5,637 nucleotides of DNA from Deltaproteobacteria bacterium RIFCSPLOWO2_02_FULL_57_26 (GTDB lineage: Bacteria; Desulfobacterota; Binatia; UBA9968): assembly GCA_001798455.1 (NCBI GenBank), contig MGSI01000083.1:1-5637 (forward strand). The letters are read 5' to 3'. Below, in pieces: positions 1-5,637 of this stretch. Made by a program: the position numbers and the translations under genes. The notes beneath the pieces were generated by a model. It made no database searches and was not told the origin of the DNA. It saw nothing but the letters and a program-made list of their open reading frames with translations. Every line of letters begins with the position of its first letter. The stretch's first letter is position 1.

Positions 1-13
1 CTCTCGCTCTCCT

Positions 14-60
14 AAATCCCCCTCTATCCCCCTTTACCAAAGGGGGAGAAAGGGGGATTT
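14..60. repeat. Imperfect palindromic intergenic repeat (C-tract/G-tract hairpin)
   Basis: Two 22-base arms (14-35 and 39-60) are separated by a 3-base loop (ACC). They pair at 20 of 22 positions; the mismatches are 24/50 and 26/48. Each arm carries two runs of five C, or of five G, in an ATCCCCC / GGGGGAT context. Pairing continues weakly outward to about 7-67 with G-T wobbles. It lies about 115 nt beyond the enzyme stop codon. The form matches dispersed intergenic palindromes that I recall from Desulfobacterota and related environmental genomes. It could fold in the 3' end of the operon mRNA, but no T-tract follows on either strand, so it is not a classic intrinsic terminator. Confidence 0.85.
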
Positions 61-74
61 GAGGGAGGATAGGG
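42..74 (+). other. Potential G-quadruplex-forming G-tract series
   Basis: The plus strand has four G runs (42-46, 52-56, 63-65 and 72-74) separated by loops of 5, 6 and 6 bases. This satisfies the canonical pattern of four runs of three or more G with loops of at most seven. The first two runs also form the right arm of the palindrome, so hairpin and quadruplex would compete. The operon mRNA would carry the C-rich complement, so any quadruplex would form in the non-template DNA or in plus-strand RNA. Formation is inferred from pattern alone. Confidence 0.4.
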
Positions 75-105
75 TGATTATGGTAATTTTCTTTATTCCT
101 TCACT

Positions 106-124
106 ATAGAAATAAGCTTTCTAT
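106..124. other. Small AT-rich hairpin downstream of the operon
   Basis: ATAGAAA (106-112) and TTTCTAT (118-124) are perfect 7-base inverted arms around a 5-base loop, about 50 nt past the enzyme stop codon. The stem is mostly A-T, and the minus-strand transcript continues with an A/G-rich stretch, not a U-tract. It does not qualify as an intrinsic terminator on its own and may be chance in this AT-rich stretch. Nothing else recognisable lies in 75-174. Confidence 0.3.
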
Positions 125-174
125 CCATTTCGGACTTTGACCTCTTCTACGAGAGCTCGGACTAATGTCAGTGG

Positions 175-2790
175 CTATTTTCTGCGAGTCTTCGGTGCCT
201 TGCGTACCGTGACCAGGGCGCAATGGTCGCCGTATCCTGCGAGCAGATCCATGTAGTCCACGCCAAGGGGAACAAAGGAATTGAAGTTTACGCCTTTGCC
301 GAGGGAGACAGGCTGGCCACGGGACCAGTGACCGAAGCACGAGGCGACGGCGATAACGTCCGGGTGAACTCCCTCCGCGACGCGGGCCACACCGCGAGCG
401 GTATACCCGTTGATGCCCGCCAGCTCGACCTCGTCTCCATCGGCGATGCCCCGGCTTAGCGCCGTGCGGGTGTTAAGCGTCACGTACATGGCGAGCCGGT
501 GATGCTGGGCAATCTCCATCAACCAAGGGTTGCCCTGGCTGGTAGTTGAAGTCTCGAAAGGGAGCTTGTAGTTGACAAGGAAGAGATGGTCGGGCTTGCG
601 CGTGCGGTGGCTCCAACACCCGTACCAGACGGGCAGCGACTGGTAGACCGAGATGTCCCAGTCAAGCCCGAGCTGGTCGAGGACTTCTTTCAGCTCCTGG
701 CCGCGGTCCGGCACGTGGGGGAAATAGAGTGGCATCCTGGGCAGCTTCATCACGGCCCGGGGGTAGCGCTCGGCCAGACTGCGCTGCCAGGCTACCAGCC
801 CGTGCTCCTCAAACCAGCGCCGGTCGTGGTCAGAGCCGAACATGGACACCATGCGCCGCTCGACGATCTCCGCGTTCGAGTAGTGGCGATCGGCCTCAAG
901 CTTCTGCTCCTCCGCCAGCCCAAGCTTCGCATTGAGCCGCTCGTTGAGCGCCGCTAGCATGCCGGCCCGGTCTGCCCACTCGATCAGGACATCGACGGTC
1001 TGGTGAACGCCGGGCGGCGGGTCCGCGGCCGGCTGGCGCGCGGCAAAGTACCAGTGCTTCCCCGTCACCCAGCCCTCCATGCGGTTTGCAGGGAAGTCGA
1101 ACTGCTCCAGGTAGTGGGCAACAGGGAAGACCAGGTCGGCGCACTCCAGCGTCTCGTCCATCCTGTCACCGAAGGCGACGACGAACGGGACTTTGTCCAG
1201 GGCCTGGGCCACGCGGCGGGGATCTGCGCCGCTCATGACCAGGTTGGAGCCGGCGATGATGAGCATTTCCAACTGATAGGGGAGCAGGTGCGGGTACTCC
1301 AGCAGGGCCAGGCTGAGCATCGGTCGCGGGCTGGATCCAATGGGGAACAGCTCCTGGAACTGGGCGGTCTCGGGAGCGCGCGGCGTTCGGCCCGGATACT
1401 GCTGCTCGCCACCGGGCAGGCCACCGCCGAACACGATCATGCCGTCCGGCCCCTCCGCCACCCGGGGGCGTTCTCCCGGTCCGACGACGTTGGTGCTGAT
1501 GCTGCCGCCCGGCACATCTACGGCGCCGACCACCGTGTCCAGCAACTGAATGGCGGTGCCCGTCCATAGCCCCTGGCTGTGGCAGGTTGAGCCCCGGCTA
1601 TCGGCGAAGGCGCACGCCGGACGAAGCGGCATCCGCACGCCGTCGAGCATGATGCTGCCGCCGCCGAGGGCAGTCTCGCCAAACTCCCTGGCCAGTCGGC
1701 GCAGGGTGCTGGCCGGTACCGTGGATAGCGTTTCCACCCGCTCCGGCGGAAACTCAGCGACGTGCTCGCGCAGTAGTTCCAGAGCCGGCCGCCATGTTTG
1801 CCCGTCCACCTGGAACTGGCCACGCAGAGCGGGCTCGGCCAGGTCTGGATCATCGAAGGCCCTGGCCAACGAGTGGACACGGTCCCAGACCCGCGGCTTG
1901 CCCGAGATGGCGTCGCGCAGGTAGTGCCCGGAGGCTCCGACCAGGTAGGCAGCGTTGGTCTGCCGGGCGAGGAAAGGCTCGTCGATCATCCCCAGCTCGT
2001 TGAGCAACACGTGCAGCATGGACAGCGCCACCGCGCCGTCGGTGCCGGGGACGAGCGGCACCCATTCGTCCGCATGGGAGGCGATGATCGAACAGACCGG
2101 GTCAAGGGCTATCAGCTTCATGCCCCGCGCCCGGGCCTCGGCCATGGCCAGGGCGCTCTTCATCGCGTCGTGGCCGGTGAGGGTGCCCTTTTGCGATCCG
2201 AACAGGATGAGCATGCGGCAGTGGTCCAGGTCCGGCTCGGTGTGCATCGACCCGGTGTTCAGATAGGAGGCACGGGTGTGCGTGCCGAAGAACACGCCGG
2301 TGTGGTAGTTCGGAGTGCCGAACGCCTCGGCGAAGGCCGACAGGACAAAGCGCGAGGTGTCGACTTCCGCGACCCCGCCGGCGATCATCAGCTTGCGCGG
2401 GTCCTCGGCCGCGATCTTGCGCAGGCGCGTCGCCACGTCCTGGACGGCCTCTTCCCAACTGACCTCCTGCCAGCCGGGGTCTTCGTTGGGGCCTTTGCGC
2501 GGGTTAGTGCGCCTCAGACAAGTGCGCAGGCGGTTGGGGTCATACAGGCCCATGAGACCCGACAGACCCTTGGCGCAGAGCCGGCCGAAGCTGTGGGGGT
2601 TGTCCGGGTTGCCCTCGATCTGGACCACCACGCCTTTGACTCGGTGAATCCGCACGCCGCAGGCGTTGACGCACATCTTGCAGACGCTGGGAATCCAGAT
2701 GTCGTCCCCGGCCAACGGCGGCTGCATGCCGGAAGAGACTGCGGAATGGGCCGTTCCACGCTCAAGCCTGCTGGAAATGAACTTAGCCAT
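175..2790 (-). CDS. Molybdopterin oxidoreductase, DMSO-reductase (bis-MGD) family, cytoplasmic catalytic subunit
   Basis: This is an 871-residue Mo- or W-dependent oxidoreductase with all the main family blocks. An N-terminal [4Fe-4S] motif is formed by C37, C40, C44 and C72, spaced C-x2-C-x3-C-x27-C, with the usual lysine two residues on (K74). Cofactor-binding regions follow: FGTPN at 157-161, ALDP at 228-231, the VPGTDGA block at 247-253, VGAVDVPGG at 421-429, IIAGSN at 511-516 and the DETLECADLVFP block at 545-556. The C-terminal molybdopterin dinucleotide-binding domain spans about 735-866, with GKGVNFN at 831-837. There is no twin-arginine or Sec signal and no membrane segment, so it should be cytoplasmic. 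Length and layout resemble polysulfide/thiosulfate-reductase-like and acetylene-hydratase-like enzymes, but I cannot assign a substrate. The ligand position appears to be G169. No Fe-S or membrane-anchor partner is seen. The ATG at 2790 is chosen because GGGGAG lies just upstream and tctA ends 8 nt before it; ATG at 2727 (M22) is an alternative. GC content is far above the neighbouring tct genes. Family is certain, function is not. Confidence 0.93.
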   Translation of the reverse strand: MAKFISSRLERGTAHSAVSSGMQPPLAGDDIWIPSVCKMCVNACGVRIHRVKGVVVQIEGNPDNPHSFGRLCAKGLSGLMGLYDPNRLRTCLRRTNPRKGPNEDPGWQEVSWEEAVQDVATRLRKIAAEDPRKLMIAGGVAEVDTSRFVLSAFAEAFGTPNYHTGVFFGTHTRASYLNTGSMHTEPDLDHCRMLILFGSQKGTLTGHDAMKSALAMAEARARGMKLIALDPVCSIIASHADEWVPLVPGTDGAVALSMLHVLLNELGMIDEPFLARQTNAAYLVGASGHYLRDAISGKPRVWDRVHSLARAFDDPDLAEPALRGQFQVDGQTWRPALELLREHVAEFPPERVETLSTVPASTLRRLAREFGETALGGGSIMLDGVRMPLRPACAFADSRGSTCHSQGLWTGTAIQLLDTVVGAVDVPGGSISTNVVGPGERPRVAEGPDGMIVFGGGLPGGEQQYPGRTPRAPETAQFQELFPIGSSPRPMLSLALLEYPHLLPYQLEMLIIAGSNLVMSGADPRRVAQALDKVPFVVAFGDRMDETLECADLVFPVAHYLEQFDFPANRMEGWVTGKHWYFAARQPAADPPPGVHQTVDVLIEWADRAGMLAALNERLNAKLGLAEEQKLEADRHYSNAEIVERRMVSMFGSDHDRRWFEEHGLVAWQRSLAERYPRAVMKLPRMPLYFPHVPDRGQELKEVLDQLGLDWDISVYQSLPVWYGCWSHRTRKPDHLFLVNYKLPFETSTTSQGNPWLMEIAQHHRLAMYVTLNTRTALSRGIADGDEVELAGINGYTARGVARVAEGVHPDVIAVASCFGHWSRGQPVSLGKGVNFNSFVPLGVDYMDLLAGYGDHCALVTVRKAPKTRRK

Positions 2791-2793
2791 GTA

Positions 2794-2800
2794 CTCCCCT
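2794..2800 (-). promoter_or_regulatory. Ribosome binding site of the Mo enzyme gene, overlapping the tctA stop codon
   Basis: Read on the minus strand, AGGGGAG shares its first two bases with the tctA stop codon TAG and is followed by TAC and ATG. Its GGAG core matches the anti-Shine-Dalgarno sequence. The 3-nt gap from GGAG to the start is short, although AGGGG alone gives 5 nt. The overlap with the tctA stop suggests that ribosomes finishing tctA help initiation on the enzyme gene. It supports the ATG at 2790 over the internal ATG at 2727, which has no comparable site. Confidence 0.6.
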
Positions 2801-4298
2801 AATCCTCTAGCTCTTCGAGAATCTTCCGTCTTCGGGCGATCTTCGGAAAGAGCGAGCTGATAAGCAAAAAGAGGCTGACGATCAAGAGGGTTGCAGAAAT
2901 GGAACGCTTAAAAAATATCAAGGGATCTCCATAGAGCAGCGACTGGCGGAAAGCAATCTCCATCATCGGGCCAAGCAACAACGCCAGAAGAAATGGCGCT
3001 CCTTCGAAGCCAAATTTCCGCATCAGATAACCAAAAACCCCAAAACCCACCATGATGACGATTTCATGGATATTCTGATTCAGGCTGTAAACACCCAAAA
3101 AACAGAACAGGAGGATTAAAGGAAAGAGGATGTTGTAAGGAATCTTTAGAATTTTCACCCACATGCCGATGAGAGGAAGGTTTAGAACTAAAAGCATCGC
3201 GTTGCCGATATACATGCTGGCAATGGTCCCCCAGAAAAGGGCGGGATACCTTGTGATTAAAAGAGGACCGGGCTGTATCCCATGAGTTATGAAGGCTCCC
3301 AGGAGCACCGCCATGGTCAAGTTAGCGGGTATGCCCAACGAGAGGAGCGTGATCATCGAGCTTCCAGTGGCGGCATTGTTGGCTGTCTCAGGGGATGCTA
3401 CTCCTTCGATCACTCCTGTCCCAAACTTCTCGGGATGGCGGGATAAGCGTCTCTCCACGCCGTAGGCAACAAAGGTAGGCATGACCGTGCCTGCGCCTGG
3501 CAAAATCCCCATAAAGAAACCGATCAAAGTCCCCCTGATGATCGGCCACTTGCACGCAATCCAGTCCTTCGCCGTGGGAAAGAGACTACCGATCTTAGCA
3601 GAATATACATCTTGTTTTATATTCGCCTCGATGTTCGCGAGGATCTCGCCAATCCCAAATACTCCCATGGCCACCGGCACGATTCCGATTCCATCCATTA
3701 AGGTGAGACTTCCGAAGGTGAAGCGGGTGATGCCGCTGATCGGGTCTTGCCCGATCGTTGAAAAGGCAATGCCTGCCAAAGCCATTGTCAGACCCTTGAT
3801 GAGGGATCCCACGCAAAGGTAGGTGACCATGGTTAAGCCAAAGACCATCAAGGTGAAATATTCTGGCGGGCCGAACTTCAATGCAAGCATGGCAAGTGGG
3901 GGCGCGAGGACCATCAGACCGATAATGCTCACCGTGCCGCCGATAAAAGAACCAAATGCGGATATCCCAAGGGCCGGGCCTGCGCGGCCGCTTCTTGCCA
4001 TTTGATAGCCATCCAGACAAGTAATGATGGAGGCCGCCTCGCCGGGGATGTTCACCAAAATGGATGTTGTGGAACCACCATACATAGCCCCGTAATAGAC
4101 CCCGGCAAGCATGATAATGGAAGCCACCGGTTCCATCCCGAATGTGACCGGCAAGAGTATGGAGATGGTGGCAACCGGCCCGATACCAGGGAGGACGCCG
4201 ATCAAGGTGCCGATCAATACTCCCAGAAAACAGAAGAAGAGGTTGGGTAAGGTGAGCGCAACACCGAAACCCAGAACCAGATGGTTGATGATATCCAC
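2799..4298 (-). CDS. tctA: Tripartite tricarboxylate transporter, large membrane subunit TctA
   Basis: This is the large integral membrane subunit of a TTT-family secondary transporter, which moves an organic acid handed over by the periplasmic binding protein. From the GTG at 4298 it is 499 residues, the normal size for TctA. Many hydrophobic helices are visible, along with two related motifs: LPGIGP at about 36-41 and LPGAG at about 266-270. Each sits in a GTLIG-type context, reflecting the internal two-fold repeat known in the family. Other hallmarks are YGGSTTSILVNIPGE (73-87), DGYQMARSGRAGPA (96-109), FGPPEYF (142-148) and EGVASPETANNAATG (298-312). The frame stays open upstream to a TTG at 4352, but that adds 18 untypical residues (Cys-rich, inside tctB). 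TctA proteins normally begin as the GTG start does, with Val/Met-Asp and a short helix. The GTG lies 4 nt after the tctB stop without a clear Shine-Dalgarno site, so translational coupling to tctB is likely. Codon use and GC match tctB and tctC, not the downstream enzyme gene. Confidence 0.96.
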   Translation of the reverse strand: MDIINHLVLGFGVALTLPNLFFCFLGVLIGTLIGVLPGIGPVATISILLPVTFGMEPVASIIMLAGVYYGAMYGGSTTSILVNIPGEAASIITCLDGYQMARSGRAGPALGISAFGSFIGGTVSIIGLMVLAPPLAMLALKFGPPEYFTLMVFGLTMVTYLCVGSLIKGLTMALAGIAFSTIGQDPISGITRFTFGSLTLMDGIGIVPVAMGVFGIGEILANIEANIKQDVYSAKIGSLFPTAKDWIACKWPIIRGTLIGFFMGILPGAGTVMPTFVAYGVERRLSRHPEKFGTGVIEGVASPETANNAATGSSMITLLSLGIPANLTMAVLLGAFITHGIQPGPLLITRYPALFWGTIASMYIGNAMLLVLNLPLIGMWVKILKIPYNILFPLILLFCFLGVYSLNQNIHEIVIMVGFGVFGYLMRKFGFEGAPFLLALLLGPMMEIAFRQSLLYGDPLIFFKRSISATLLIVSLFLLISSLFPKIARRRKILEELED

Positions 4299-4302
4299 AA
4301 GA

Positions 4303-4761
4303 CTAAACCCGTAGAAACCCGCGGGGTAATTGTTGGGACAGCAACAAAACAAAGAGGATATAAACGCCTAACGTAGTAACGAGACCCAAAAAAATGATCT
4401 TTTTCCAGCTTTTTAATTCAGCCACCAACATGGAAAGGGTAAGTAATAGAAATACGGTGATCAGCAAGCCTATCTCCTCAAAGAAAAAACCGAGGACCAA
4501 CAGAAGCAAGACAATGTAAGCTACCTTTTTCAATCCCCCTGGCTTAGAAAAGGGGACAACCGCCTCTAGATTTTTTAAGGACTGCAACCCCTGCCCTAAT
4601 ATAACGAGGGAAAAGACAATGAGTAGAAGTCCCACTCCCAAGGGCAAGAAGCCGGGGCCAGGTTGAGTGACACTCCCGATTTGATAGCCCGTTGCCAAAA
4701 TGGTGAATATGATCCCAAGGAGCAGCCAAAAAATCCCGCCTATTATTTCTGAATATTTCAT
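4303..4761 (-). CDS. tctB: Tripartite tricarboxylate transporter, small membrane subunit TctB
   Basis: This is the small membrane subunit of the TTT system, which works in complex with TctA. It has 152 residues, typical for TctB, and four predicted membrane segments at about 5-25, 38-58, 79-109 (long, or a closely spaced pair) and 120-141. The recognisable family features are PGPGFLP at 34-40, just before the second helix, and LPRG at 145-148, at the extreme C-terminus. TctB sequences diverge widely, so the assignment rests on these motifs, the topology and the position between tctC and tctA. The ATG at 4761 lies 23 nt after the tctC stop. The only upstream Shine-Dalgarno candidate is a weak GAAGCGAG abutting the start. 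The gene ends 4 nt before the preferred tctA start. Confidence 0.93.
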   Translation of the reverse strand: MKYSEIIGGIFWLLLGIIFTILATGYQIGSVTQPGPGFLPLGVGLLLIVFSLVILGQGLQSLKNLEAVVPFSKPGGLKKVAYIVLLLLVLGFFFEEIGLLITVFLLLTLSMLVAELKSWKKIIFLGLVTTLGVYILFVLLLSQQLPRGFLRV

Positions 4762-4784
4762 CTCGCTTCGCTACCCGTTTTAGA

Positions 4785-5637
4785 TCATTTGACCAGGCCC
4801 ATCTCTGTAAGAATTTTTTCATAGGTCTCAAAACCACGGGTGACGTACTCGCTCAGATCTTTGCTGTTCCGATAAAGGATGGGGAAGCGGAGATTTTCCT
4901 TCATCCCTTTTATGAAGCCCGGCTCCTTCATCGCCTTGGTGAAGGCATCCTCAAGCTTTTTGATAATTCCATCGGGTATGCCTCTCGGTCCCATAATGCT
5001 CAAGATCATCGGTGTGGGGATATCGTAACCGAGGTCCTTTAAAATGGGGATGTTTGGGAACTCCTCGGTATGCTGGTCGTTCAATATAAGCAAAGTCCTC
5101 TCCTTGCCCGCTTCAACCAGTGGGTAGACGATGGTATCGACGATAAAATCGATATGTCCTCCTAAAAGCGAGACATGCCCTTCAGGGCTTCCCTTAAAGG
5201 GGATATGGGTCACCTCCACCGTTTCCTTCTTGAAAACCTGGTTGATAACAAAATATTGCATGCTGGTCGTCCCGGTGGATGCATAGGTGAGCTTTTTCGG
5301 GTTCTGACGGGCATAGGAAGTGAGATCCTTAAAACTCTTAAAGGGGGAGTCCGTTCTAACGCCCACGCTGAACAATGAATTTCCAAATTGCATGATGGGT
5401 TTAAGGTCCTTTAACGGATGATAGGGGAGTTTTTCCAGAAGTGGCCCGATGAATACTCCACTGTGCGCACCATAACCGATGGTATAGCCATCCGGTTTGG
5501 CTTTGGCGATGGCAGCAACGCCAATGCTTGTGGCGCCACCGGGTTTGTTGGCTGGCACAATCGGCTGTCCAAGGATTCTTTCCGCGTCTTTTGATATCAG
5601 CCGGGCTGCTATGTCTCCAGGCGCGCCTGCGAGAAGC
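4785..5637 (-). CDS. tctC: Tripartite tricarboxylate transporter, periplasmic solute-binding protein TctC (Bug family), 5' end missing
   Basis: This is the periplasmic receptor of the TTT system; Bug/TctC proteins bind carboxylated small molecules. The reading frame is open to the right edge, giving 283 visible residues of the roughly 320-330 usual. The signal peptide and first strand are therefore outside the window. Numbering from the first complete codon, family landmarks are AGAPGDIAARLIS (3-15), GQPIVPANKPGG (23-34), AKAKPDGYTIG (44-54), LTYASTGTTS (116-125), HIPFKGSPEGH (144-154), LLGGHIDF (157-164), LGYD (202-205) and PRGIPDGIIKKLEDA (217-231). A GTG at 5558 could be taken for a start, but the residues before it align with the family, so it is internal. 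The gene ends at TGA 4785, 23 nt before tctB. Several binding-protein paralogues often occur per genome; adjacency to tctB and tctA makes this the dedicated receptor. The ligand cannot be deduced from what is visible. Confidence 0.96.
   Translation of the reverse strand, partial: LLAGAPGDIAARLISKDAERILGQPIVPANKPGGATSIGVAAIAKAKPDGYTIGYGAHSGVFIGPLLEKLPYHPLKDLKPIMQFGNSLFSVGVRTDSPFKSFKDLTSYARQNPKKLTYASTGTTSMQYFVINQVFKKETVEVTHIPFKGSPEGHVSLLGGHIDFIVDTIVYPLVEAGKERTLLILNDQHTEEFPNIPILKDLGYDIPTPMILSIMGPRGIPDGIIKKLEDAFTKAMKEPGFIKGMKENLRFPILYRNSKDLSEYVTRGFETYEKILTEMGLVK

Noticed and set aside
106..124. Intrinsic terminator for the operon
   Set aside because: The hairpin is short and A-T rich, and the minus-strand RNA after it is A/G-rich with no U-tract.
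1..174. CRISPR array, tRNA or small gene in the non-coding tail
   Set aside because: There are no direct repeats with spacers, no cloverleaf and no supported open frame; only the palindrome, G-tracts and a weak hairpin are visible.
104..340. A 78-codon minus-strand frame running from inside the Mo gene into the intergenic tail
   Set aside because: It is out of frame with the enzyme over most of its length, Arg/Pro-rich as expected of a shifted GC-rich frame, and has no homology signal.
1003..1569. A 188-codon plus-strand open frame antisense to the Mo enzyme gene
   Set aside because: Same reasoning: high-GC antisense shadow with no family motifs and overlapping several other spurious frames.
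2281..2310. Selenocysteine at the Mo-ligand position
   Set aside because: There is no in-frame TGA in the segment; the candidate position is a GGC glycine codon.
1798..2802. A 334-codon open frame on the plus strand, opposite the Mo enzyme gene
   Set aside because: It lies wholly antisense to a well-supported gene in very GC-rich DNA, where stop codons are rare in all frames. Its translation shows no recognisable domain, so it is a shadow frame.
4534..4556. TCCCC and GGGGA arms inside tctB that resemble the 14-60 palindrome
   Set aside because: Only 5 bases pair in each arm, and the stretch encodes an ordinary loop between TctB helices. Chance is a sufficient explanation, though a decayed repeat insertion in this variable loop cannot be excluded.
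5556..5558. GTG as the tctC start, giving a complete 257-residue protein
   Set aside because: The frame is open to the right edge, and the residues before this codon (AGAPGDIAARLIS and GQPI) align with the conserved TctC N-terminal domain, so the gene is truncated by the window.

Overview
The window is a minus-strand gene run, read from right to left, that looks like an operon. The order is tctC (5' end cut off by the right edge), tctB, tctA, then a large molybdopterin oxidoreductase. The first three encode a complete tripartite tricarboxylate transporter (TTT family): a periplasmic solute-binding protein, a small four-helix membrane protein and a large multi-helix membrane protein. The fourth encodes an 871-residue enzyme of the DMSO-reductase / bis-MGD family with an N-terminal [4Fe-4S] cysteine motif and no export signal. 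Gaps are short (23, 4 and 8 nt), so co-transcription is likely. Any promoter lies beyond the right edge.

Layout: 1-174 is non-coding and holds a strong imperfect palindrome (14-60), an overlapping G-tract series able to form a quadruplex (42-74) and a weak AT-rich hairpin (106-124). 175-2790 is the Mo enzyme. 2799-4298 is tctA, 4303-4761 is tctB, and 4785 to the right edge is tctC.

Organism: a Gram-negative bacterium, since the TTT system needs a periplasmic binding protein. The C-tract/G-tract palindrome resembles intergenic repeats I associate with environmental Desulfobacterota (former Deltaproteobacteria) and neighbouring phyla. An anaerobic or microaerobic member of that kind is a reasonable guess, but nothing here proves it. 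Base composition changes sharply between the transporter genes (45-47% GC in two 60-base lines counted) and the Mo gene (70-72% GC in two lines counted). This suggests that the enzyme gene was acquired separately from the transporter.

Working model (inference): TctC captures an organic acid in the periplasm, TctAB imports it, and the cytoplasmic Mo enzyme acts on it or on a product of it. The substrate cannot be read from the sequence. The most unusual point is that the Mo enzyme seems to have glycine, not Cys, Ser, Asp or Sec, where relatives place the protein ligand to the metal.
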